A stretch of DNA of 64,000 bases from NCBI GenBank assembly GCA_049969475.1, contig JBMFOU010000005.1, positions 1-64,000 on the forward strand, given 5' to 3'. The notes under the pieces are model-generated. The model made no database searches. It was given only the letters and a program-made list of their open reading frames with translations, and had not been told where the DNA came from. This document shows, in pieces, positions 44,630 to 53,165 of this stretch. The DNA is from UBA2030 sp049969475 (GTDB lineage: Bacteria > Bacteroidota > Bacteroidia > Bacteroidales > TTA-H9). The stretch's first letter is position 1. Each line of letters starts with the position of its first letter. The position numbers and the translations under genes are program-made.

Positions 44630-45663
44630 TTCCAAAGAAAAACGATAACCACCGGAGCCCCCACCAGGGCAGTAAGGGCGTTCACGGGAAGAGCACCCCC
44701 AAAAATTGGTAAGCGCGAAACGAGGTGTACAGCGAGGGCCAGCCCTGCTCCCAGCAAGGCAGATAATGGAATGAGTACAAAATGGTCGGCTGAGGCGGTA
44801 AGAGATCGGGCTAGATGAGGAACAGCCAACCCGATAAAGGCTATAGGACCGCAAAAAGCTGTTACAACTGCCGTAAGAAAACCTGAAACCCAAATAATGT
44901 TCATTCTTGTACGGCGTACATTCAAACCCAACGCTGCGGCTGTTGTTTCTCCCAACCACAACATATTAAGTGGTTTAACTAAGAAAAAGGAAGCCACCAA
45001 TGCTAACGCCACCGATGACCCTAAAATGCCCAGATGGTTACGACTCACGGCTGAAAAACTTCCAAGTCCCCAAACCACATAATATTTCAAATCGTCAGAA
45101 AGACTAAAGAACTTTAACAAGCTGATGGCTGAAAAACTCAGGTAACCTATCATCACACCTAATATGAGCAAGCGGGTGGCTGATTGCATGCGAAGGGCAA
45201 AGCTCAATATAACAAGCATGACCCCCATAGCTCCTAAGAACGAAGCTGCAATGATTCCCAATTGTCCCTGAAAACCGGAGTTAATCAGAGAAAAACCCAG
45301 GAGTTTCCCTCCGGTAAGAGTTAAAAGAGCCACGCCCAGGCCGGCCCCGGAACTAACCCCCAAAATAGAAGGATCGGCCAGGGGATTTCGAAAAAGGGTC
45401 TGCATTAGCAATCCTCCGACAGCAAGGGCCGCTCCGGCCCATAAAGCAGCCATGGCTCCAGGAAACCGAATCTCTTGTAAAATCATTCGTTGCGTTTCGT
45501 TTCCACCACCCTCCATGGCTTCCATCAGTGCCTTCCAACCCAAATTCACAGTCCCAACTTTCAAATTGAAAAAGAAAAGTACCACGACAACGCTCGTAAG
45601 ACTGCCAAAAAGCAACCATCGATATGACTTGCGCCGTCGGATGGGAGGATGAACAGTACTCAT
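44614..45663 (-). CDS. FecCD-family ABC permease
   Basis: 349 aa with about nine to ten membrane helices. The FecCD/BtuC signature is clear: LQEIRFPGAMAALWAGAALAVGGLLMQ, NPLADPSILGVSSGAGLG, and LGLNVRRTRMNIIW (the EAA-like ATPase contact loop, here AAALGLNV), and FIGLAVPHLARSL. It imports iron siderophores, heme or cobalamin; the substrate cannot be decided from sequence. It overlaps the binding protein gene by 4 bases and the ATPase start by 16. Confidence 0.95.
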   Translation of the reverse strand: MSTVHPPIRRRKSYRWLLFGSLTSVVVVLFFFNLKVGTVNLGWKALMEAMEGGGNETQRMILQEIRFPGAMAALWAGAALAVGGLLMQTLFRNPLADPSILGVSSGAGLGVALLTLTGGKLLGFSLINSGFQGQLGIIAASFLGAMGVMLVILSFALRMQSATRLLILGVMIGYLSFSAISLLKFFSLSDDLKYYVVWGLGSFSAVSRNHLGILGSSVALALVASFFLVKPLNMLWLGETTAAALGLNVRRTRMNIIWVSGFLTAVVTAFCGPIAFIGLAVPHLARSLTASADHFVLIPLSALLGAGLALAVHLVSRLPIFGGALPVNALTALVGAPVVIVFLWKWRNL

Positions 45664-46805
45664 GGTAACAGATGATAAAAATAGGGCTGGTAATCAGAAT
45701 CAAGCCCTGGATGCGTTAGGTGAATCAAGTCAGAGAGAACTAGATCTGGACGAGCATTGCCTACTTCGTATAAGGGAACTTCCGATACGTTGCAGTACAA
45801 TATTTTACTGTTGGTAAAAACGGGTAAAAGTTTGTATCTGGGGTCAAGGTTGAGCAAGTCGCTACGGTTGTTCAGGTTCTTATTGGCCAGCAATAGCCGC
45901 CAATATTCTGCCTTTGATGAACGACTCACTATTTCTTCAAAACTCACAGGTATACTGCCAGGTCCGGGCTTATCTGAAAAAACATAATTCAATCCCGCAT
46001 CTCTGTAAAGCTCTGCCATATAACTCTGAGATGCCGATACATACCAGGTATCACCCTGCAGCATTCCATCTATAATTGAGGGCTTATCGTTTATGCTGAG
46101 GGCTAACTCTTTCATTCGAAGATAATTAGTTTTTATTTCTTTGAAAATACTATCGGCTTCATGCTCCTTGCCTAAAAAAATACCGATGAACCGAATCCAT
46201 TCCGCTCTGCCCAGTGGGGTTGATTCCAGGTAATCGGCCAGGGGAAGGGCAACGATTCCTACACTTCTAAAACGTTCAAAATCAGTACCAGGGAATAATG
46301 AAAAGAAAGCTGCGTCAGGATCGCAGGCAATGAGCTGCTCATTGAAGATTCGATCTCCCTGCCCAATTTCAACGATCAAACCTTTTTTTATACGTTTCTT
46401 GACTGTTGGATTTATAATAAAGGCCGAATCAGAAACACCAGTTAGCCTTTGCATGCATCCCAGGCTCTGCAAGGAACTGAAAAGAGTGGATGAGGTGGTA
46501 GCCAGCGTTCTGATGGGTTGATAAACGAGCGTGTAGCCCTTAGGAACTTTATAGTTTTCCTTTCGTGATGCCAGAATATATCGGCCCCACACCTGGTTAG
46601 TGTCCCAGGGATTCAAAACGATGACTGCGCGATGTCCATCCCTGGTTCCCACCTTAAAGAGCCGGGCATGCTGGGGTGAATAAGCAGTATCAGGGATAAA
46701 ATTCGGGTCTACGTCGGAAGGACTCTTGTTTCCGCAGGCATTTAAAAGTGCCAGGGAAATAATGAACATCCCCGTTATCCATAAATTAATCGAAAAGCTC
46801 TTCAT
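45660..46805 (-). CDS. Metal-chelate ABC substrate-binding lipoprotein
   Basis: 381 aa from the ATG at 46805, which gives a proper lipoprotein signal (LLNACG); a longer in-frame start lies inside the GroES-like gene. The fold matches helical-backbone metal receptors (TroA/FecB/BtuF type): TLVYQPIRTLATTSST, LTGVSDSAF near the first half, a long middle helix, and GPGSIPVSFEEIVSRSSKAEYW. It should capture the iron complex or cobalamin and hand it to the permease. It overlaps the upstream GroES-like gene by 20 bases. Confidence 0.9.
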   Translation of the reverse strand: MKSFSINLWITGMFIISLALLNACGNKSPSDVDPNFIPDTAYSPQHARLFKVGTRDGHRAVIVLNPWDTNQVWGRYILASRKENYKVPKGYTLVYQPIRTLATTSSTLFSSLQSLGCMQRLTGVSDSAFIINPTVKKRIKKGLIVEIGQGDRIFNEQLIACDPDAAFFSLFPGTDFERFRSVGIVALPLADYLESTPLGRAEWIRFIGIFLGKEHEADSIFKEIKTNYLRMKELALSINDKPSIIDGMLQGDTWYVSASQSYMAELYRDAGLNYVFSDKPGPGSIPVSFEEIVSRSSKAEYWRLLLANKNLNNRSDLLNLDPRYKLLPVFTNSKILYCNVSEVPLYEVGNARPDLVLSDLIHLTHPGLDSDYQPYFYHLLP

Positions 46806-47160
46806 CGCGTTCGAGTAACAGAATGGAATGATGGGAGACCACAAAATATTTCTCACCGTCTATCACCACCTCTACGGCTCCTTTTTGCATAAAAACGGCC
46901 AGGTCGCCGGGACGAGCCTGCAGAGGGATATACATGGGCTGTTCTTCATGCTTTTTCCAGGGCTCACCATCACTCTCACGAGGTGAAGGTATGGGGTAGC
47001 CAGGCCCGGTTTTGATGACATAACCCGTCTGTATCTCTTCTTTTTCAGAATAACCGGGAGGCAATACCAACCCACCCCGTGTAGTAGCTTTGGCAGTCTT
47101 GAGTTTGATAAGCACCCTGTCTCCTACTACAATAATATTTTTTAAGCGTTCAGAGATCAT
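46786..47160 (-). CDS. GroES-family co-chaperone
   Basis: 124 aa from the ATG at 47160; the open frame continues upstream but the shorter start gives the GroES-like N-terminus. The pattern follows Cpn10: VVGDRVLIKL, GGLVLPPG (mobile loop region), TGYVIKTGPG, GDLAVFMQKGAVEVVIDGEKYFVVSHHSILLL. It is longer than the usual ~95 residues because of an insert (about 60-80). No groEL is near, so it may be a divergent second copy. It is the first gene of an eight-gene operon. A TATTTTTG box lies 16 bases upstream. Confidence 0.8.
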   Translation of the reverse strand: MISERLKNIIVVGDRVLIKLKTAKATTRGGLVLPPGYSEKEEIQTGYVIKTGPGYPIPSPRESDGEPWKKHEEQPMYIPLQARPGDLAVFMQKGAVEVVIDGEKYFVVSHHSILLLERDEELFD

Positions 47161-47176
47161 GCAGTTAAAGTTTCTG

Positions 47177-47184
47177 CAAAAATA
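47177..47184 (-). promoter_or_regulatory. Candidate -7 box (TATTTTTG) of the GroES-like operon
   Basis: On the minus strand TATTTTTGC lies 16 bases before the ATG at 47160. It is divergent from the box at 47235, so the two operons share a 106-base control region. Confidence 0.6.
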
Positions 47185-47234
47185 CAGAAATGCAATGGGT
47201 GGATTGATGTTTCTGCCCCTCCTGAGGTTTTGTG

Positions 47235-47242
47235 TATCTTTG
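47235..47242 (+). promoter_or_regulatory. Candidate -7 box (TATCTTTG) for the mutL unit
   Basis: TATCTTTGC matches TAnnTTTG and lies 24 bases before the ATG at 47267. TTCTG about 19 bases upstream is a weak -33 match. Confidence 0.6.
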
Positions 47243-47266
47243 CAGAAGCAAAGAAGACAGTAACAA

Positions 47267-47512
47267 ATGCGACTTAAATTTCTGCATACACCCAAACCCC
47301 GGGGCTATAGTTATCAGCCGGTTTATTACAATCCAGAACAGGAAAAACCAACTGTTGAAAAAAAAGAAACCGAGGGCAGCGACCGCTTGCGACGTGAGAT
47401 GGAAGCACGATGGAGGGCCAATCGGCGAAAAAACCGGGCAAGCACTATCCAGCTTGCGGTTTACCTCCTAATAATACTTGCAGTGCTCTACTTTATTTTC
47501 TTTGTGTGGTAA
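47267..47512 (+). CDS. Small single-pass membrane protein upstream of mutL
   Basis: 81 aa. The first ~55 residues are charged (PKPRGYSYQPVYYNPEQEKP, many Lys, Glu and Arg), and the last ~21 form one hydrophobic helix ending FFVW. The stop codon shares its last base with the mutL ATG (TAATG), indicating translational coupling. The family is unknown; the N-terminus would lie in the cytoplasm if the positive-inside rule holds. Confidence 0.75.
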   Translation: MRLKFLHTPKPRGYSYQPVYYNPEQEKPTVEKKETEGSDRLRREMEARWRANRRKNRASTIQLAVYLLIILAVLYFIFFVW

Positions 47513-49320
47513 TGACAGGTATCATTCAGTTGCTGCCAGAGGCTGTTGCCAACCAAATTGCTGCGGGAGAAGTAATTCAGCGCCCGGCTTCTGCTGTAAA
47601 AGAATTGCTTGAAAATGCGGTGGATGCAGGAGCAGGCAATATTCAACTCATTATTAAAGACGCAGGAAAAACCCTGATTCAGGTGGTGGACGATGGCTGC
47701 GGTATGAGCCCTACAGATGCACGCCTCTGTTTTGAACGCCATGCAACCAGTAAAATCAGGTCAGCGAATGACCTTTTTGCCATCCGTACCCTGGGATTCA
47801 GAGGTGAAGCGCTGGCCAGTATAGCCGCTATTGCCCAGGTTGAGCTGCGAACTCGCAGGCACGAAGACGAACTGGGTACGCTGGTTATTATAGAAGGGAC
47901 AGAAGTTAAGAATCAACAACCCGTCCAGTGCCAGGCTGGAAGTTCATTCGCAGTAAAAAACCTGTTCTACAATGTCCCTGCCCGCAGAGCATTCCTTAAG
48001 TCCGAACAGGTTGAAATGCGGCATATAATCGAAGAATTTCAACGGGTAGCCTTTGTTTATCCACAAATTCAGTTCAGCCTGGTAAGCAATGGCCGCACTA
48101 TTTACAACTTGCAGAAGGGAAATCTTCGTCAGCGTATTATTCAACTAATGGGAAACCCAATTAATACAAAAATTATCCCCGTTGAAGAAAAGACACAGCT
48201 CGTTACTGTAAGAGGATTCGTGTCGAAACCTGAACATTCGCGGAAAATCCGTGGCGAACAATTCCTTTTTACCAATGGCCGCTTTGTTAAGATTCCCTAC
48301 TTCCAACATGCCATCGAGGCTGCTTACGAAGGTCTCATCCCACAGGGAAATCTCCCCTCCTACTTCATCTACCTTGAGGTAGATCCGGCTCGTATCGATA
48401 TTAATATACACCCTACCAAAACCGAGGTAAAATTCATAGATGAACAGGCTATTTATGGAATCATTAAGGCAGCCGTACGTAAATCGATAGGGCAGGTAAG
48501 TCTGGCCAGCCAATTGGAATTCGACAACCTCCCATCGTTCGAGATTCCCGAACCCAAACCCGGTGCCCCCATACGACCACCGGAAATCAAAATCAATCCT
48601 GACTATAATCCTTTTCATTCGCCAGTAAAAACAGGCGACCCCCGAAATCAATCGCAATGGCAGCAATTGTATCAGCCGCCAAAGTCAGAATTGCCAGCCG
48701 AATCCCCTTCCCATGAATTGCCATCTTTTTTAAATCGGACGAATGACGACAATCCCCAAGAAAAGCCTTTTTTGCAAATATCTTTGGCTTTCATACTCAC
48801 CAGCGTGAAATCGGGGTTGATGGTGATTGATGCAGAAAAGGCCTGGGAAAGAATATATTATGATGAAATAATCGCAGCGCTTGATAAACGGGGAATGGCC
48901 TCGCAGCAGTTGCTCTTTCCCCATAATGTGTATTTTAATGAAGCAGAGGCAGAAATAGTCGCTCAGCTGAAGCCCTTGCTCAGTCAGATGGGTTTTACGC
49001 TCGACAACCTCAGTCCCACCACATTGGTTATTCAAGGCATACCGCAGGGCATGTCGGCTGCTGATGCTCAGGGGGCGTTGGAGCAAATACTGCAATCTGT
49101 GCTTCATCAGGGCGATGCGGAAGTAGCTGATGTTCGCTTACCCGCTGCACGTTCGCTGGCTGCCACCATGGCTGCCCGGCAACTTAAAACTATGACGCAA
49201 AACGAAATGCGCTCGCTCACCGACCGCCTTTTTGCCTCGTCCATGCCTTCTGTGAGCCCATCAGGCAAGAACATTGTAAAAATTCTCAGTGAAGAAGAGC
49301 TTCGACAACTTTTCAAATAA
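47512..49320 (+). CDS. mutL: DNA mismatch repair protein MutL, atypical C-terminus
   Basis: 602 aa starting at the ATG at 47512 (MTGIIQLLPE); the frame is open further upstream but that overlaps the small membrane protein. The N-terminal GHKL ATPase is normal: NQIAAGEVIQRPASAVKELLENA, DDGCGM, TLGFRGEALASI and the LFYNVPARRAFL region. The C-terminal domain (about 410-602) lacks the nuclease motifs expected in non-E. coli MutL: DQHA-x2-E is DAEKAWE at 440-446, the C-P-x-G-R-P motif reads SPSGKN, and the A-C-R/K position is AAR. It should still act as the matchmaker between MutS and downstream factors. Confidence 0.96.
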   Translation: MTGIIQLLPEAVANQIAAGEVIQRPASAVKELLENAVDAGAGNIQLIIKDAGKTLIQVVDDGCGMSPTDARLCFERHATSKIRSANDLFAIRTLGFRGEALASIAAIAQVELRTRRHEDELGTLVIIEGTEVKNQQPVQCQAGSSFAVKNLFYNVPARRAFLKSEQVEMRHIIEEFQRVAFVYPQIQFSLVSNGRTIYNLQKGNLRQRIIQLMGNPINTKIIPVEEKTQLVTVRGFVSKPEHSRKIRGEQFLFTNGRFVKIPYFQHAIEAAYEGLIPQGNLPSYFIYLEVDPARIDINIHPTKTEVKFIDEQAIYGIIKAAVRKSIGQVSLASQLEFDNLPSFEIPEPKPGAPIRPPEIKINPDYNPFHSPVKTGDPRNQSQWQQLYQPPKSELPAESPSHELPSFLNRTNDDNPQEKPFLQISLAFILTSVKSGLMVIDAEKAWERIYYDEIIAALDKRGMASQQLLFPHNVYFNEAEAEIVAQLKPLLSQMGFTLDNLSPTTLVIQGIPQGMSAADAQGALEQILQSVLHQGDAEVADVRLPAARSLAATMAARQLKTMTQNEMRSLTDRLFASSMPSVSPSGKNIVKILSEEELRQLFK

Positions 49321-49332
49321 ATCCTATTTGCT

Positions 49333-49340
49333 TAATTTTG
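49333..49340 (+). promoter_or_regulatory. Candidate -7 box (TAATTTTG) for the rhomboid genes
   Basis: TAATTTTG in the 42-base gap after mutL, 22 bases before the ATG at 49363. Confidence 0.45.
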
Positions 49341-49362
49341 TTTCACACCATAAAATATATCG

Positions 49363-50193
49363 ATGAGTAATGGATATTACCGGCCTTCCGGTTTCGGGGG
49401 ACTTACCCCGGTAGTTAAGAATTTATTGATAATCAATGCTCTATTTTTCTTAGGGACCTTTTCTTTATTATCCTTCAGCCGGGGCCAGATTGACCTCACC
49501 GAATGGCTTGCCCTGTATTATCCGGCTTCTGATAAGTTTAGAACCTGGCAGATTGTAACCTACATGTTCATGCATGCCAACTTCGCCCATATCTTTTTCA
49601 ATATGTTTGCCCTGTGGATGTTTGGCAATATTTTGGAACAGGTATGGGGGCCCAAAAGATTCTTAACTTATTATTTGGTAACCGGCATAGGGGCAGCTAT
49701 CGTTCATATACTGGTGATGTATTACCAATTTTGGACTCTTGACGCCGAAGTCAGCCGTTTTATCTCCCATCCCAATCCGGTTGATTTTGAAATGCTCATA
49801 GAAAAGTATTTTGCAGGGATGTACAATCCGCTGTGGTTACAGGAAATGGTTAATGCATGGAGTTTATCGCCCCATGATGCCGGAATGACGCATGAAGCAA
49901 TGCAAGCTATTGGGAAACTCATTTCAACCAAAATGGACATACCCACAGTGGGTGCCAGTGGTGCTGTATTCGGTATTTTGCTGGCCTACGGTATGTTGTT
50001 TCCTAACACACTGCTCTACATTTATTTCCTTTTCCCCATAAAAGCTAAATGGTTTGTAATCATCTATGGAGCCCTTGAATTTTATTTTGGCATCAGCGGA
50101 CATGGAGATAACGTGGCTCATTTTGCCCACTTAGGCGGAATGATTTTTGGCTATTTCATGATTCGACGGTGGAGAAGACACATGTATTATTAA
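49363..50193 (+). CDS. Rhomboid-family intramembrane serine protease 1
   Basis: 276 aa with six predicted membrane helices. Active-site serine is S199 in VGASGAVFGIL (G-x-S-G), and the catalytic histidine is likely H256 in FAHLGGMIFGY. HANFAHIFFNMFALWMFG (about 71-88) is the typical second-helix motif. A long loop (about 125-190) between helices is larger than in GlpG. Rhomboids cleave single-pass membrane proteins within the bilayer. A second rhomboid gene starts 14 bases downstream. Confidence 0.93.
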   Translation: MSNGYYRPSGFGGLTPVVKNLLIINALFFLGTFSLLSFSRGQIDLTEWLALYYPASDKFRTWQIVTYMFMHANFAHIFFNMFALWMFGNILEQVWGPKRFLTYYLVTGIGAAIVHILVMYYQFWTLDAEVSRFISHPNPVDFEMLIEKYFAGMYNPLWLQEMVNAWSLSPHDAGMTHEAMQAIGKLISTKMDIPTVGASGAVFGILLAYGMLFPNTLLYIYFLFPIKAKWFVIIYGALEFYFGISGHGDNVAHFAHLGGMIFGYFMIRRWRRHMYY

Positions 50194-50207
50194 ATGTAGT
50201 TCAAATT

Positions 50208-51101
50208 ATGTACGGAAGTTTCAACGAAAATACCCCCTGGCAACAGTTTAAAGCATTTATTAGAAGAAGGGAAATCTTACCCCGACTTATCCTTATCAAT
50301 GTCGCAATTTGGATTATTATTAGCTTTCTCAGGGTTCTGGGATTGCTATCAGGAAAAGCTTTCCCCCACTGGACAGGGTTTTTCCTCGATTGGCTCGGAG
50401 CTCCAGCCAATCCTATGCTTATTCCTTCCCGTTTCTGGACCCTTATCACCTATAATTTTGTTCATTTCGATTTTATTCACCTGCTTTTCAATTTATTGTG
50501 GCTCTACTGGATGGGGCTGCTTTTTACCGAATACCTATCAGGCCGCCGATTACTTTGGGTGTATTTGCTTGGCGGTATCAGTGGCTATCTTGTTTACTTG
50601 CTCGCATTCAACATTTTTCCCGGATTACTACCCATGGCCGGAAGCGCCCGTCTCATTGGAGCCTCGGCGGCGGTAATGGCAGTGGTCAGCGCACTGGCCT
50701 TCTATCTTCCCAACTATACTATTTACCTGCTTTTCCTGGGTCGAATCCGACTCATTTGGCTGGCTATCGGCCTCTTCGTGCTTGATTTTCTTATGATTAG
50801 TTCGAGTAATCCGGGTGGGCATCTGGCACATATGGGGGGGTTCTTGTTTGGCTACGTTTACATTGTGCTTTTTAAACACAATCTACTCCCCCGTGTTGAT
50901 CCGGTAGCCTGGTTCAGACCCAAACCCAAAGTAACTTATCGGAGCAGCACCATCAAAACCGACGAAAAATATAATGAAGAAAAAAAGCAGCGTCAGGAAG
51001 AAATCGACCGAATACTCGATAAAATCAAAGATTCGGGCTACCAAAGCTTGACGGAACGGGAAAAAGAAATTCTTTTCAGAGCCAGTCAAAGCAACAACTG
51101 A
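50208..51101 (+). CDS. Rhomboid-family intramembrane serine protease 2
   Basis: 297 aa from the ATG at 50208; an in-frame codon upstream overlaps rhomboid 1 and adds no family feature. Six helices; VHFDFIHLLFNLLWLYWMG is the helix-2 motif. The serine is S153 within LIGASAAV, so the last Gly of G-x-S-G is Ala; the histidine is H208 in HLAHMGGFLFGY. A cytosolic tail of ~70 residues ends with a charged helix (EIDRILDKIKDSGYQSLTEREKEIL), a segment also seen at the end of other Bacteroidetes rhomboids. It is likely active but could have altered efficiency. Confidence 0.92.
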   Translation: MYGSFNENTPWQQFKAFIRRREILPRLILINVAIWIIISFLRVLGLLSGKAFPHWTGFFLDWLGAPANPMLIPSRFWTLITYNFVHFDFIHLLFNLLWLYWMGLLFTEYLSGRRLLWVYLLGGISGYLVYLLAFNIFPGLLPMAGSARLIGASAAVMAVVSALAFYLPNYTIYLLFLGRIRLIWLAIGLFVLDFLMISSSNPGGHLAHMGGFLFGYVYIVLFKHNLLPRVDPVAWFRPKPKVTYRSSTIKTDEKYNEEKKQRQEEIDRILDKIKDSGYQSLTEREKEILFRASQSNN

Positions 51102-51104
51102 TAT

Positions 51105-52238
51105 ATGGTTGCAAAGCGAAAAAATTCGACCCGGAGTAAACATAAACCCTCGGCAGGTGGTGCGGTGCTTCGCATTATTTCGATAGTTTTTGTGACCGGG
51201 TTTTTCATATCCTTACTCGCTCCTTATGTGCCCCCTGACCAGTTCTGGGTGCCGGCTTTTGCAGGCCTCGCCTTTCCTGTATTTTTCATCCTCAATGTTT
51301 TTTTTCTGCTTTTATGGATTTTCCGTAGGCGATGGTTCAGCCTCTTTCATCTGGCACTTTTTCTTTGGTCGTTGCCCATAGCCTCGAGGCATTTGCAACT
51401 GAGAAGTGACCAACCCCAGAGCTACGATTTTTATACCACTATCATAAGTTATAATGTGAAAACCCTTTTGGGTGAAGATGGAAAATCGAGTCTGCCTCAG
51501 CTTCTCGAATTAATAACCCACGAGAAGCCCGATATTCTCTGTTTACAGGAATTTCGCGACAACTGGTGGCAGAAAGACGACAATACGTTAAAAATCATGC
51601 AAAGAGGGGGGTTTATCGACAAAAAATTCGAATCCTACTACCCTGTAAAATCTGATCGTAAAGTTGTAGGAATAGCCATTTTCAGCAAGTATCCTATTGT
51701 GGGTTCTGGTTCCATAAGGGCAGGTCAACGCCTGATGGCTATATATGCTGATGTAATTTTAAATCATGACACAATACGCATATTCAGCATGCATCTGCAA
51801 TCCATTGCTTTCCAAAAAGAAGACTATCAGCTGGTGGAAGGCATTATGGAAACGAGTAAATCCGTAAACGGGGAGTTAGAGACCGGATCGCGGCAGCTTA
51901 TGTGGAAATTGAGAAAAGCCTTCATTAAAAGAGCTTACCAGTCGCGTCTACTAAGTGAGGCCATTGCCCAATCGCCTTATCCGGTAGTGGTTTGCGGCGA
52001 TATGAACGATACACCTTCCTCGTATGCCTACCGGAAAGTGCGAGGAAATCTGCAGGATGCTTTTCAGCAGGCCGGCCATGGCGTGGGCAACACATACCTG
52101 GGTAAGCTTCCCAAAATAAGAATTGACTATATCTTTTTGGGTCCCCAGTTTAAATGCCTCTATTTCGATGTTCTTCTCTACCATTTCAGTGACCACTATC
52201 CGGTTAGCAGTAAGTTTTACCTGAAAAAGTATGACTGA
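51105..52238 (+). CDS. Membrane endonuclease/exonuclease/phosphatase family protein
   Basis: 377 aa. Two or three N-terminal membrane helices (about 20-95) precede an EEP domain with ISYNVKTLL, PDILCLQEFRDNW (metal-binding Glu), SMHLQSI, VVCGDMNDTPSSYAY and FSDHYPVSS. The catalytic domain is probably extracytoplasmic. Its last base is shared with the start of the next gene (TGATG), and it begins 3 bases after rhomboid 2. The substrate is unknown. Confidence 0.9.
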   Translation: MVAKRKNSTRSKHKPSAGGAVLRIISIVFVTGFFISLLAPYVPPDQFWVPAFAGLAFPVFFILNVFFLLLWIFRRRWFSLFHLALFLWSLPIASRHLQLRSDQPQSYDFYTTIISYNVKTLLGEDGKSSLPQLLELITHEKPDILCLQEFRDNWWQKDDNTLKIMQRGGFIDKKFESYYPVKSDRKVVGIAIFSKYPIVGSGSIRAGQRLMAIYADVILNHDTIRIFSMHLQSIAFQKEDYQLVEGIMETSKSVNGELETGSRQLMWKLRKAFIKRAYQSRLLSEAIAQSPYPVVVCGDMNDTPSSYAYRKVRGNLQDAFQQAGHGVGNTYLGKLPKIRIDYIFLGPQFKCLYFDVLLYHFSDHYPVSSKFYLKKYD

Positions 52239-53020
52239 TGCAGTTCGATGCCAAAAACCCTGAACCTTTCCGGCAATGGTTTGAAGAACAAGTTAAAAGA
52301 TACAACCAGCCTGCCTTTATCATACACGATCCCATAAGCATTCCCCATAGGTTCACTCGTAAAGAAGACATTGAAATTGCAGGATTTTTTGCTGCCTTGC
52401 TGGCCTGGGGCAATCGGACGACTATTTTGCGCAAGGCCTCTGAATTGATGGAGCGGATGGACAACGCCCCGGCTGAGTATGTTTTATCTACTGATGATAG
52501 CAAGTATATTAGCCTACAGGGTTTTGTACACCGCACCTTCAATGCCGACGATATCATTTTTCTTGTAGAGGGACTTCACCGCATTTATCAAAACGAGGGT
52601 GGTCTGGAGGCTGTACTAACCCCTAAAACCGATGAAGAATCGACATTTTCGGGGATAATCAGGTTTCGTCAGTGGATGTTAAAAGAAGCCTTTTTGCCGC
52701 GTCATAAACGTCTAATACCGAATCCTGCACAGGGTTCGGCGGCCAAACGCCTAAACATGTTTCTTCGGTGGGTGATAAGAAAGGACAGGCAGGGAGTTGA
52801 CTTTGGCCTTTGGCAGGCTTCTCCTTCCTCTTTGATGTGTCCCCTTGACGTTCACAGTGGGCGAATGGCCCGGCAATTAGGGCTTCTGCATCGCAAACAA
52901 GACGATTGGAAAGCCGTGGAGGAACTCACTGAAAACCTGCGCCTGCTCGACCCCGATGATCCTGTTAAATACGATTTTGCCCTATTCGGGTTAAGCACAG
53001 ATTCTTTCTACGATTCTTAG
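52238..53020 (+). CDS. TIGR02757 (DUF2400) family protein
   Basis: 260 aa, a family widespread in Bacteroidetes with unknown function. Conserved features are HDPISIPHRFTRKEDIEIAGFFAALLAWGNR, FVHRTFNADD, RLNMFLRWVIRKD, VDFGLW and PLDVHSGRMARQLGLLHRK. The distribution of Arg, Trp and His resembles DNA glycosylase-like helix-hairpin-helix proteins, but I would not assign an activity. It is the last gene of the plus-strand unit that begins at 47267. Confidence 0.9.
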   Translation: MQFDAKNPEPFRQWFEEQVKRYNQPAFIIHDPISIPHRFTRKEDIEIAGFFAALLAWGNRTTILRKASELMERMDNAPAEYVLSTDDSKYISLQGFVHRTFNADDIIFLVEGLHRIYQNEGGLEAVLTPKTDEESTFSGIIRFRQWMLKEAFLPRHKRLIPNPAQGSAAKRLNMFLRWVIRKDRQGVDFGLWQASPSSLMCPLDVHSGRMARQLGLLHRKQDDWKAVEELTENLRLLDPDDPVKYDFALFGLSTDSFYDS

Positions 53021-53060
53021 TAGAAAACATGTAAATCTTTAACTCTAATATTGTGAAAGT

Positions 53061-53097
53061 TTATTCGTAATGCGGACAATCTGTTGCTTACGAATAA
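53061..53097. repeat. Perfect 10-bp inverted repeat between convergent genes
   Basis: TTATTCGTAA (53061-53070) and TTACGAATAA (53088-53097) are exact inverse complements separated by 17 bases. They lie between two convergent genes and could form a hairpin in either transcript. There is no T run directly after it. Confidence 0.6.
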
Positions 53098-53165
53098 TCC
53101 TCAAAAAGTCACTGTAATTCTTGAAAATAAAGATAAATCGTCTAAGGCTTGATAACTAATTATCA

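Noticed and set aside
44630..44959. Upstream extension of the ABC ATPase frame
   Set aside because: It lies inside the permease gene in another frame and its translation shows no ABC or other domain; the real start is 44629 or 44599.
47410..47511. Upstream extension of the mutL frame
   Set aside because: It overlaps the small membrane protein in another frame; the canonical MutL N-terminus starts at 47512.
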